Assembly: GCF_035581365.1 (NCBI RefSeq)
Contig: NZ_CP141590.1
Location: 682,001-746,000 of the forward strand
DNA length: 64,000 bases
Source of the DNA: Tsuneonella sp. CC-YZS046
Lineage (GTDB): Bacteria > Pseudomonadota > Alphaproteobacteria > Sphingomonadales > Sphingomonadaceae
Direction of reading: 5' to 3'
In this document: piece by piece, positions 44,581 through 53,105 of the stretch
How positions within the stretch are numbered: the stretch's first letter is position 1
Layout: every line of letters starts with the position of its first letter
Notes under the pieces: generated by a model
The model's database searches: none
Seen by the model: the letters and a program-made list of their open reading frames with translations, nothing else
Told to the model about the DNA's origin: nothing
Translations under genes and position numbers: made by a program

Positions 44581-46173
44581 TCAGGCGGCGAACTGGTTCA
44601 TCGTGTTGTCCTTGCCGGCGGCCTTGAGAGCGGCTTCGCCAGCAAAGTATTCCTTGTGGTCGTCGCCGATATCGGAACCGGACATGTTCTGGTGCTTCAC
44701 GCACGCGATGCCCTGGCGAATCTCCTTGCGCTGCACGCCGGCAACATAACCGAGCATGCCCTGTTCGCCGAAATATTCCTTGGCGAGGTTGTCGGTCGAC
44801 AGCGCCGCAGTGTGATAGGTCGGCAGGGTGATCAGGTGGTGGAAGATGCCGGCGCGGGCCGCAGCGTCCTTCTGGAAGGTGCGGATTCTGTCGTCGGCGG
44901 CGGCCGAAAGCTCGGATTCGTCGTATTCGGCGCTCATCAGCTTGGCGCGGTCATAGGCCGACACGTCCTTGCCTTCCTTCTCCCAGGCATCGAACACCTG
45001 CTGGCGGAAGTTGAGCGTCCAGTTGAACGACGGCGAGTTGTTGTAGGCCAGCTTGGCATTCGGGATGACTTCGCGAATGCGGTCGACCATGCCCGCGATC
45101 TGTTCGATATGCGGCTTCTCGGTTTCGATCCACAGCAGGTCCGCGCCGTTCTGCAGCGAGGTGATGCAGTCCAGCACGCAGCGGTCTTCGCCGGTGCCCG
45201 GGCGGAACTGGAAGAGGTTGGAAGGCAGGCGCTTGGGACGCAGCAGCTTGCCGCCGCGGTTGATGAGGACATCGCCCGGGTTGCCGGCGCCTTCGACTTC
45301 CTCGCAATCGAGGAAGCTGTTGTACTGGTCGCCGATGTCGCCCGGCTCGCGGGTGAAGGCGATCTGCTTGGTCAGGCCAGCGCCGAGCGAGTCGGTGCGG
45401 GCGACGATGATGCCGTCCTCGACGCCCATTTCCATGAAGGCGTAACGCAGCGCGCGGATCTTCGCGAGGAAGTCCTCATGCGGAACGGTGACCTTGCCGT
45501 CCTGGTGGCCGCACTGCTTTTCGTCGGAAACCTGGTTTTCGATCTGCAGGGCGCAGGCGCCGGCTTCGATCATCTTCTTGGCGAGCAGGTAGGTCGCTTC
45601 GGCATTGCCGAAACCGGCGTCGATGTCCGCGATGATCGGAACGACATGGGTTTCGTAATTGTCGATCTGATGCTGGACCTGCTTAGCCTTGACTTCGTCG
45701 CCAGCTTCACGGGCTGCGTCGAGTTCGCGGAACAGGAGGCCAAGCTCGCGGGCGTCAGCCTGCTTGAGGAAGGTGTAGATTTCCTCGATCAGCGCGGGAA
45801 CGGTGGTCTTCTCGTGCATCGACTGGTCGGGCAGGGGGCCGAAATCGCTGCGCAGCGCGGCGACCATCCAGCCGGACAGATAGATGTAGCGGCGCTTGGT
45901 GGTGCCGAAATGCTTCTTGATCGAGATCAGCTTCTGCTGGGCGACGAAGCCGTGCCAGCAGCCGAGCGACTGGGTGTAGTTCGCCGGGTCCGCATCATAG
46001 GCGGCCATGTCTTCCCGCATGATCTTCGCGGTGTAGCGCGCGATGTCCACGCCGGTCTTGAAGCGGTTCTGCAAGCGCATCCGGGTGATGGATTCTGCGT
46101 CGATGCCGCTCCAGGGAGCGCCCTGGGCGGAGATGCTGGAAGCAAGCTGTTCGATTTCAGCCTGATAGGTCAT
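44581..46173 (-). CDS. aceA: isocitrate lyase
   Basis: A 530-residue glyoxylate-shunt enzyme splitting isocitrate into succinate and glyoxylate. The active-site loop reads DEKQCGHQDGKV (KKCGH in enterics) and IADIDAGFGNAEATY holds metal-binding acidic residues. At 530 residues it is the longer form. ATG 46173 gives MTYQAEIEQLAS; longer frames run into the promoter. It is divergent from the ScfR-like regulator. It allows growth on acetyl-CoA from the aromatic pathways. Confidence 0.94.
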   Translation of the reverse strand: MTYQAEIEQLASSISAQGAPWSGIDAESITRMRLQNRFKTGVDIARYTAKIMREDMAAYDADPANYTQSLGCWHGFVAQQKLISIKKHFGTTKRRYIYLSGWMVAALRSDFGPLPDQSMHEKTTVPALIEEIYTFLKQADARELGLLFRELDAAREAGDEVKAKQVQHQIDNYETHVVPIIADIDAGFGNAEATYLLAKKMIEAGACALQIENQVSDEKQCGHQDGKVTVPHEDFLAKIRALRYAFMEMGVEDGIIVARTDSLGAGLTKQIAFTREPGDIGDQYNSFLDCEEVEGAGNPGDVLINRGGKLLRPKRLPSNLFQFRPGTGEDRCVLDCITSLQNGADLLWIETEKPHIEQIAGMVDRIREVIPNAKLAYNNSPSFNWTLNFRQQVFDAWEKEGKDVSAYDRAKLMSAEYDESELSAAADDRIRTFQKDAAARAGIFHHLITLPTYHTAALSTDNLAKEYFGEQGMLGYVAGVQRKEIRQGIACVKHQNMSGSDIGDDHKEYFAGEAALKAAGKDNTMNQFAA

Positions 46174-46262
46174 TGATCGATTCCCATGATTGGATTGGCG
46201 ATGGGGCGCCTTTGGCCGGGTTTTTTGCACTGCGAAAGCAGGCGCGGTGTCGATATGTAAAA

Positions 46263-46293
46263 CTTTACAAAAATATTCTGTAATATTGTAAAG
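46263..46293. promoter_or_regulatory. inverted repeat CTTTACAA...TTGTAAAG, regulator site
   Basis: Perfect 8-bp arms (46263-46270 and 46286-46293) around AT-rich DNA, midway between aceA and the regulator gene. It is the likely operator for the regulator at 46326 and probably covers promoters in both directions. Confidence 0.55.
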
Positions 46294-46325
46294 AGTGTCA
46301 CCGCTGTTACGGATTCGGAAAAACC

Positions 46326-47729
46326 ATGGCCCGCAATGCAATCTATATGGGACCGCGCCTCAAGCGCCTGCGCCGGGACCTGGCGCTGACCCAGTCCAAC
46401 ATGGCCGCCGATCTGGAAATCTCGCCGTCCTATGTCGCGCTGATGGAGCGCAACCAGCGGCCGATCACGGCGGAACTGCTGCTCAAGCTCGCCAAGACCT
46501 ATCGCATCGACATCGCTGCGCTGGCCGACGATGGCGGGGAAGAGCTGGCAGGGCGGCTGCAGGCGGTGCTGCGCGAGCCGATCTTCGCGGATATCGACCT
46601 GCCCGCGCTGGATGTCGCCGACATCGCCACCAGCTATCCCGGCTTCGCCGAAGCGCTGCTGCGGCTTCATACCGCCTATGGGGAAGAGCAGCTGGCGCTG
46701 GCGCAGAACCGCGAGCTGACCAGCGGGCCGGGCGATGCCGCTGCCATGTCCGACCCAGTGGCGGAGGCGCGCAATTTCCTGGCGGCCCGGCGCAATTGCT
46801 TCCCGGCCCTGGATGAGAATGCGCAGGCCGTCGCGGAAGAGGCATCGGGGCTGGATGCGCTGGCGGCCCGGCTCAAGGAGAAGCACGGCTTGCGGGTGCG
46901 TTTCGTCGATCCGGAAATCATGCTCGGCTCGCTGCGCTGGCACGACAGCCACCGGGAACAGGTGTTCGTCAGCCGCCTGCTGGATCATGCGGCGCGCAAG
47001 TTCCAGCTGGCCTTGCAGCTCGCCCTGCTGGAAGCGCGCGGGGTGGTGGACCGGCAATTGGCGGAAGGCCGCTTCGGCAGCGACAATGCTCGCCGCCTCA
47101 CGCGCAGGGCGCTGCTGAACTACTGGGCGGCCGCCTTGCTGATGCCCTATCGCCCTTTCGCCAAGGCGGCCCGGCAATATCGCCACGACATAGAATCGCT
47201 GTCGCGTGAGTTCGGCGCGAGCTTCGAGCAGGTGGCTCACCGGCTGACCACCCTGCAAAAGCCGGGCGAGGAAGGCGTGCCGTTCTTCTTCCTGCGGATC
47301 GACCGCGCGGGCAATGTGTCCAAGCGGCTCGATGGGGCGGGGTTTCCCTTCGCCCGCCATGGCGGAGCCTGCCCGCTGTGGAATGTCCACACCGCCTGCG
47401 AAACGCCGGGCCGGATCGTGACGCAATGGCTGGAATTGCCGGACGGCCAGCGCTTCTTTTCCGTTGCCCGGACCGTCTCCGCGGGCGGGGGCGCTTACAA
47501 TGCCCCGGTCGCGCGGCGCACGGTCGCTCTGGCCTGCGCGGCGGAACATGCTCCGCTGCTGGTCTATGCGGACGGGCGGCAGGAAGACGAACCGACCCCG
47601 ATCGGTGTGGCGTGCCATCTGTGCCATCGCCCGCGCTGCATCGCGCGCGCCGCGCCGCCGATCGGGCGGGAGATGCGGCCGGACGATTTCCGCGACACGG
47701 GCTTGCCCTTCGCCTTCGCCGGCGATTAG
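46326..47729 (+). CDS. XRE-family short-chain-fatty-acid-type regulator (ScfR/RamB-like)
   Basis: A 467-residue regulator with an N-terminal XRE helix-turn-helix (RLKRLRRDLALTQSNMAADLEISPSY, residues about 12-37), a middle segment related to IrrE/ImmA peptidases and a C-terminal DUF2083-like part with CHLCHRPRC near residue 430. The HExxH metal motif is not apparent, so it is probably a sensor without peptidase activity. RamB and relatives control isocitrate lyase and acetate genes, which matches its divergent position beside aceA. Ligand probably an acyl-CoA. Confidence 0.87.
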   Translation: MARNAIYMGPRLKRLRRDLALTQSNMAADLEISPSYVALMERNQRPITAELLLKLAKTYRIDIAALADDGGEELAGRLQAVLREPIFADIDLPALDVADIATSYPGFAEALLRLHTAYGEEQLALAQNRELTSGPGDAAAMSDPVAEARNFLAARRNCFPALDENAQAVAEEASGLDALAARLKEKHGLRVRFVDPEIMLGSLRWHDSHREQVFVSRLLDHAARKFQLALQLALLEARGVVDRQLAEGRFGSDNARRLTRRALLNYWAAALLMPYRPFAKAARQYRHDIESLSREFGASFEQVAHRLTTLQKPGEEGVPFFFLRIDRAGNVSKRLDGAGFPFARHGGACPLWNVHTACETPGRIVTQWLELPDGQRFFSVARTVSAGGGAYNAPVARRTVALACAAEHAPLLVYADGRQEDEPTPIGVACHLCHRPRCIARAAPPIGREMRPDDFRDTGLPFAFAGD

Positions 47730-47733
47730 GCGG

Positions 47734-50214
47734 TCAGACCACGAAATTCACCAGCCGCTTGGGCACGAAGATCACGCGCCGCTCGGTCTTGCCCTCGAGA
47801 TAGGGTGCGACCTTGTCCTCCGCGCGGGCCGTGGCGACCACGTCGGCTTCCCCGGCGTCGGCGGCGATGTCGATGGTGCCGCGCAGCTTGCCGTTCACCT
47901 GGATCGAATAGGTGATCTCGTCCTTCACCAAGAAGGCCGGATCCGGCTCGGGCCAGCTTTCGAAGAAGATGCTGCGCGCGCCGCCGAAGGCATTGCGCCA
48001 CAGCAATTCGGCCATATGCGGCGCGAACGAGCCCAGCACCTTGGCGAATTCGGCCATGACATAGCGCATGACCGGCAGTTCCCCTGCCTCCGCCTCGTTC
48101 ACCAGCGGGCGCAGCTCGCCTATGAAGCCGTGCAGGCGCGCCACGGCGTTGTGGAAGCCACGCCGTTCCTCGATGTCGGCGGCCACTTCCAGCGCCAGCC
48201 TGGCCAGCTCGCCCATCGCCTTGCGCTCGCGGCCCGTGACGATCTCCGGCAGAGTGGGCGGGGTATCGCCCGCCAGCTTGCCGCACAGGTCCCAGATCTG
48301 GGCGAGGAAACGCTGTTTGCCTTCGATCCCGGAGTCGTTCCAGTCGATATCGCGGCGCAGCGGGGTGTCCGCCAGGATGTAGAGCCGCAGCGCATCGGCG
48401 CCGTATCTGTCGATGGTCTCGGTCGGCACCACGACATTGCCCTTGGACTTCGACATCTTGGAGCCGCCCAGGCGGACCATGCCGTTGTCCAGGAAATTGC
48501 GGACCGGCTCCGGTTCCGGCGTGCGGCCGATGTCGTGCAGGAAGCGGCTGATGAAGCGGAAATAGATCAGGTGCTGCGAGGCATGCTCCAGCCCGCCGAC
48601 ATAATAGTCGATCGGCATCCACTCATCCGCATGTTCCTTGGTCCACGGCGCATTGGCATTTTTCGCGTCGAGGAAGCGCCAAGCGTACCAGGACGAACAC
48701 ATGAAAGTGTCCATCGTGTCGGTTTCACGCCGGGCCGGCTCGCCTGTGCCGGGCCAGGTGGTTTCGACGAAGCCGGGCGCGCTGGCCATCGCCGCGCCGG
48801 AGCCCTTGCTGAAATCCGGGTTGCTGGGGAGCAGGACGGGCAGTTCCGGCGCCTTGGCCCAGCCATGCTCCTCCGAATGGATCATCGGGATCGGTGCCCC
48901 CCAGAAGCGCTGGCGGGAGATCAGCCAGTCGCGCAGGCGGAAGTTGACCTTGCGGCGGCCAAGGCCCTGTTCCGCCACGTAGTCTATGATCTTCTGCTTC
49001 GCTTCCTCGCTGCGCAGGCCGGTGAAGGGGCCGGAATCATGCATGAAGCCGGGGTCGGTATAGGCTTCGGGCAGTTCAGCCGGTTCCACGCCAGCCTTGG
49101 GCAGGATCACCTGCTTGATCGGCAGGCCTTCCGACACCGCGAAGGAGAAGTCGCGCGCGTCATGCGCGGGCACGTTCATGATCGCCCCGGAACCATAGCC
49201 ACCCAGCACATATTCGCTGACATAGATCGGCACGATCTCGCCGGTCAGCGGATTGCGGCAGGACCGGCCCAGCGCGACGCCGGTGCGCTCCGCGCTTTCG
49301 CGTTCCACCTCGCCACGCCCGCTCGCCCATTCGGCATAGTTCGCCACGGCGTCCTTCTGTTCCGGGCTGGCCAGTTCCAGCGCCAGCGGATGCTCCGGCG
49401 CCAGCGTGACCGAGGTCACGCCGAACAGCGTATCGGCGCGGGTGGTGTAGACGGTGATGGCGGCATCGCCGCCTTCCACCGGGAAGTCGATCTCCACGCC
49501 CTCGCTGCGGCCGATCCAGCCCTTCTGGACGGCGATCGCCTCGTCCGACCAGTGGCCGCGCAAGCTTTCCAGCCCATCCCACAGCGCCTGGGCGTATTTG
49601 GTGATGCGGATATACCATTGCGGCAGCAGGCGGCGCTCGATCACCGCGCCGGAGCGCCAGCCGCGCCCGTCGATCACCTGCTCGTTCGCCAGCACGGTTT
49701 CGTCGACCGGGTCCCAGTTCACCCAGCCTTCGGCGCGATAGACCAGATCGTGATCGTAAAGCTCCTGGAACAGCCACTGGGTCCATTTGTAATATTCCGG
49801 CGAGGCGGAATTGATCTCATGGGTGAGATCGAAGGAGAAGCCGACCCGGTTGAGCTGCTCGTCCTTCATTTTGCGGATGTTCTCCGCGGTCCACAGCGCG
49901 GGGTCGACATTGTTCTGGATCGCGGCGTTTTCGGCGGGCAGGCCGAATGCGTCCCAGCCCAGCGGATGCAGCACATTATAGCCGCGCAGGCGCGAAAGCC
50001 GCGCGATCACGTCGGAGATCGTATAGACCCGGACATGGCCCATATGCGCATTGCCGGACGGGTAGGGGAACATGCCCAGCACATAGCGGCGCTTGGGATT
50101 TCCGCTGTCGAGATCGCAGCGATCGACATTCTCCGCGGCCCAGTGGGACCGCGCCGTTTCCTCGATCTCCGCGAATGCGGACCTGTAGGGCTGCGACAAC
50201 ACGCTGTCTGACAT
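47734..50214 (-). CDS. leuS: leucyl-tRNA synthetase
   Basis: An 826-residue class I aminoacyl-tRNA synthetase charging tRNA-Leu. The HIGH-type motif is PSGNAHMGHVRVYT, the KMSKS loop is GGSKMSKSKGNVV, and the editing domain has VYTTRADTLFGVT. Either ATG 50223 or 50214 could start it; 50214 has a weak GGA nearby. It ends convergently only 4 bp from the regulator gene. Core gene marking the end of the catabolic region. Confidence 0.97.
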   Translation of the reverse strand: MSDSVLSQPYRSAFAEIEETARSHWAAENVDRCDLDSGNPKRRYVLGMFPYPSGNAHMGHVRVYTISDVIARLSRLRGYNVLHPLGWDAFGLPAENAAIQNNVDPALWTAENIRKMKDEQLNRVGFSFDLTHEINSASPEYYKWTQWLFQELYDHDLVYRAEGWVNWDPVDETVLANEQVIDGRGWRSGAVIERRLLPQWYIRITKYAQALWDGLESLRGHWSDEAIAVQKGWIGRSEGVEIDFPVEGGDAAITVYTTRADTLFGVTSVTLAPEHPLALELASPEQKDAVANYAEWASGRGEVERESAERTGVALGRSCRNPLTGEIVPIYVSEYVLGGYGSGAIMNVPAHDARDFSFAVSEGLPIKQVILPKAGVEPAELPEAYTDPGFMHDSGPFTGLRSEEAKQKIIDYVAEQGLGRRKVNFRLRDWLISRQRFWGAPIPMIHSEEHGWAKAPELPVLLPSNPDFSKGSGAAMASAPGFVETTWPGTGEPARRETDTMDTFMCSSWYAWRFLDAKNANAPWTKEHADEWMPIDYYVGGLEHASQHLIYFRFISRFLHDIGRTPEPEPVRNFLDNGMVRLGGSKMSKSKGNVVVPTETIDRYGADALRLYILADTPLRRDIDWNDSGIEGKQRFLAQIWDLCGKLAGDTPPTLPEIVTGRERKAMGELARLALEVAADIEERRGFHNAVARLHGFIGELRPLVNEAEAGELPVMRYVMAEFAKVLGSFAPHMAELLWRNAFGGARSIFFESWPEPDPAFLVKDEITYSIQVNGKLRGTIDIAADAGEADVVATARAEDKVAPYLEGKTERRVIFVPKRLVNFVV

Positions 50215-50413
50215 CAATTCCATCCGGCTAAGACAAGGCAGTGCCCTCTATGCGGATCGTCCCGACAGGGCAACCGGGCTTTGCACCGCGCCGCGATTGC
50301 ATAGGCGGCGTGGCTGTGCGAAGGGTGCGGAAATCGGTATTTCGAAAGACGTCCCAATCGCCGAGGGCAGTTCGGGCTATTTCGCAAGCGGGCAATGGGA
50401 CCGGCCGGAAGCC

Positions 50414-51856
50414 ATGACTGACGACCTCGCTCTCCTCCTGGCGCGGATGCAATTTGCATTCACCGTCAGCTTCCACTTCATCTTTCCCGCCTTCTCCATA
50501 GGCCTCGCCAGCTATCTCGCCGTGCTGGAGGGATTGTGGCTCAAGACCGGCAAGGCGCTTTACCTGGACCTGTTCCGCTATTGGCTGAAGATCTTCGCGA
50601 TCGCCTTCGCCATGGGCGTCGTCTCCGGCATCGTGATGTCCTATCAGTTCGGCACCAACTGGTCGGTGTTTTCCGACAAGGCCGGGGGCGTGATCGGCCC
50701 GCTGATGGCCTATGAGGTGCTGACCGCCTTCTTTCTGGAAGCCGGATTCCTCGGCGTCATGCTGTTCGGGATGAACAAGGTGGGCAGGGGGCTGCATTTC
50801 GCGGCCACGCTGATGGTCGCCGTGGGCACCTTCATTTCCGCTTTCTGGATTCTGTCGGTGAACAGCTGGATGCAGACGCCGACGGGTTACGAGATCGGGC
50901 CGCAGGGGCAATTCCTCCCCGGCGAAAGCTGGCTGGCCATCATCTTCAATCCGAGCTTTCCCTACCGCCTCGTTCATACGGTGATCGCCGCCTATCTGAC
51001 CACCGCGCTGGCGGTGGGCGCGGTGGGAGCCTGGCATCTGCTGCGGGATCGCGCCAATGCGCATGGGCGCAAGATGTTTTCGATGGCGATGTGGATGGCG
51101 GCGCTGGTCGCCCCGGTGCAGATCTTCGCGGGCGACCTGCACGGCCTCAATACGCTGGAGCACCAGCCGGCCAAGGTGATGGCGATGGAAGGGCACTTCC
51201 AAAGCCATCCCGAGGGCGCGCCTTTCTACATCGTCGGCCTTCCCGATCAGGATGCTCAGGAAATCAGGTTTCCCGTAGCTATTCCAAAGGCTTCGTCCCT
51301 GATCCTCAAGCACGATCCGAATGCCCCGCTGGCTGGGCTGGATACGGTGCCGCGCGCGAACCAGCCCCCCGTCGCCATTGTGTTCTGGGCCTTCCGGATC
51401 ATGGTCGGACTGGGCCTGGCGATGTTCGCGCTCGGTTTGTGGAGCCTGCTCGCGCGCTGGCGCGGCAAGCTCTACGACTGGCCCTTGCTGCATCGCGCCG
51501 CGATCGTGATGGGCCCGTCCGGCTTCGTTGCCGTGATCGCAGGCTGGGTGGTGACGGAAGTGGGCCGCCAGCCCTGGACGGTCTATGGATTGCTGCGGAC
51601 ATCGGAAAGCGCCAGCCCGCTGAATGCGCCTGCGGTGGGGGCATCCCTGCTGGCCTTCATCGCGGTTTACACAATCGTGTTCGGCGTGGGCATCTGGTAT
51701 ATTCTGCGCCTGATGCGCGAAGGGCCGCATTCCGATGAGCGAGCGCTGGACGCGGCGGAGCCTCCTATCCGCAGCGCGGGCATCACTCCCGGCCTTCCGC
51801 CTGGAATGATGGGTGGCGGCATGCCGGAAGTTTCCGGGCGGGAGCGCGAATCATGA
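50414..51856 (+). CDS. cydA: cytochrome bd (CIO-type) ubiquinol oxidase subunit I
   Basis: A 480-residue membrane subunit that oxidises ubiquinol and carries the hemes. The N-terminal MQFAFTVSFHFIFPAFSIG contains the heme b595 His, and GRQPWTVYG is the quinol-site block. The quinol loop is short, as in cyanide-insensitive oxidases (CioA). About nine membrane helices are evident. ATG 50414 sits behind GGCCGGAAGCC; the longer frame to 50297 has no membrane start. It overlaps subunit II by 4 bp. It is divergent from leuS. Confidence 0.95.
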   Translation: MTDDLALLLARMQFAFTVSFHFIFPAFSIGLASYLAVLEGLWLKTGKALYLDLFRYWLKIFAIAFAMGVVSGIVMSYQFGTNWSVFSDKAGGVIGPLMAYEVLTAFFLEAGFLGVMLFGMNKVGRGLHFAATLMVAVGTFISAFWILSVNSWMQTPTGYEIGPQGQFLPGESWLAIIFNPSFPYRLVHTVIAAYLTTALAVGAVGAWHLLRDRANAHGRKMFSMAMWMAALVAPVQIFAGDLHGLNTLEHQPAKVMAMEGHFQSHPEGAPFYIVGLPDQDAQEIRFPVAIPKASSLILKHDPNAPLAGLDTVPRANQPPVAIVFWAFRIMVGLGLAMFALGLWSLLARWRGKLYDWPLLHRAAIVMGPSGFVAVIAGWVVTEVGRQPWTVYGLLRTSESASPLNAPAVGASLLAFIAVYTIVFGVGIWYILRLMREGPHSDERALDAAEPPIRSAGITPGLPPGMMGGGMPEVSGRERES

Positions 51857-52851
51857 GCCTGGATCTGACCATGGTATGGGCCGTCGTCATCGCCTTCGCC
51901 GTATTCATGTATGTCGTGATGGATGGCTTCGACCTCGGCATCGGCATTCTGTTTCCGTCCTTTGCGGTGGGGGAAGAGCGCGATCAGGCCATGAATTCCA
52001 TCGCCCCGGTGTGGGACGGCAACGAGACCTGGCTGGTGCTCGGCGGCGGCGGCTTGTTCGCGGCATTCCCGCTTGCCTATGCAGTGATATTGCCGGCCAC
52101 CTATCCTCTGGTCATCGCGATGCTGCTGGGCCTGATATTCCGGGGGGTGGCCTTCGAGTTCCGCTGGCGCGATCCCGGGCATCGCAAATGGTGGGACGCG
52201 GCATTCTCGGGCGGCTCGCTGCTGGCTGCGCTGACGCAGGGCATGATACTGGGCGCGATCCTGCAGGGCATCGAGGTCCGGGATCGCGCCTATGCCGGAA
52301 GCTGGTTCGACTGGCTGACGCCTTACACACTGCTCACGGGGCTGGGCGTGACGGCGGGCTATGCGCTGCTCGGCGCGCTGTGGCTGGCGATCAAGGTCGA
52401 GGGAACGGCCGAGGACCACGCCTATCGCCTGGCGAAGCGGGCGGCCGCCGCGACCATGGTGCTGCTGCTGGCGGTCAGCGCGGCGACGCCGTTCCTCGCG
52501 GTGCAATATCGTGATCGCTGGTTCGACTGGCCGGAAATCGCATTTGCCAGCCAGGTGCCGCTGCTGTGCGCCATACTCTTTGCGATATTGTTCCATGCGC
52601 TGGCCAGGCGGCGCGCGGGGCGGGGCTTCCTCGCGGCGCTGGGGATATTCCTGCTGGGCATGATCGGCCTCGGAATATCTATGTGGCCCTATGCCGTGCC
52701 CGAAGCCCTCACCATCTGGGATGCGGCTGCTCCGGAGAGGAGCCAGATATTCATGCTGGTCGGCGTGGCGATCATCATGCCGGTGATCCTGGGCTACACC
52801 GGATGGGCCTATTGGGTGTTTCGCGGCAAGGTGAGCGAGGGGTATCATTGA
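51853..52851 (+). CDS. cydB: cytochrome bd (CIO-type) ubiquinol oxidase subunit II
   Basis: A 332-residue membrane protein with MYVVMDGFDLGIGILFP, WDGNETWLVLGGGGLFAAFP and RGVAFEFRWR, signature blocks of CydB. It partners subunit I in the low-proton-yield oxidase used at low oxygen or when other oxidases are blocked. It begins in an ATGA overlap with cydA and is followed 3 bp later by the DUF2474 gene. Confidence 0.95.
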   Translation: MSLDLTMVWAVVIAFAVFMYVVMDGFDLGIGILFPSFAVGEERDQAMNSIAPVWDGNETWLVLGGGGLFAAFPLAYAVILPATYPLVIAMLLGLIFRGVAFEFRWRDPGHRKWWDAAFSGGSLLAALTQGMILGAILQGIEVRDRAYAGSWFDWLTPYTLLTGLGVTAGYALLGALWLAIKVEGTAEDHAYRLAKRAAAATMVLLLAVSAATPFLAVQYRDRWFDWPEIAFASQVPLLCAILFAILFHALARRRAGRGFLAALGIFLLGMIGLGISMWPYAVPEALTIWDAAAPERSQIFMLVGVAIIMPVILGYTGWAYWVFRGKVSEGYH

Positions 52852-52854
52852 TTC

Positions 52855-52998
52855 ATGCGCTTTGAGCCCCGCCTCGACCTGCCGGAAAAGCCTGCCTCTC
52901 TGGCAAGGCGCCTTGGCTGGCTGGGGCTATACTGGGTGGCGGGGGTCGTAGTATTGGGATCGGTAGCGTGGCTGATCCGGCTTGCCCTGCACGGCTGA
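52855..52998 (+). CDS. DUF2474-type small subunit of cytochrome bd
   Basis: A 47-residue single-helix membrane protein: basic N-terminal part (SLARRLGWLGLYWVAG) then a hydrophobic helix ending WLIRLALHG. It lies 3 bp after cydB, the place and size of DUF2474 proteins, which are analogous to CydX and likely stabilise the oxidase. Confidence 0.85.
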   Translation: MRFEPRLDLPEKPASLARRLGWLGLYWVAGVVVLGSVAWLIRLALHG

Positions 52999-53059
52999 AC
53001 GGGTGCGGGACAGGATGGCTCTCCTCCCGGAAAGGCGGTATTGAAGCATCATCGTACGG

Positions 53060-53079
53060 CGCATCCTGATCCGGATGCG
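53060..53079. promoter_or_regulatory. inverted repeat CGCATCC-N6-GGATGCG
   Basis: Perfect 7-bp arms 26 bp before the next start codon. It could be an operator or an mRNA hairpin of the aldehyde dehydrogenase gene. Confidence 0.3.
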
Positions 53080-53105
53080 GCATCAACAGACGAGAGGACC
53101 CCGAG

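Noticed and set aside
47464-50211. 915-codon open frame opposite leuS
   Set aside because: It is a mirror of the leucyl-tRNA synthetase codons in GC-rich DNA; no family motif and no ribosome site.
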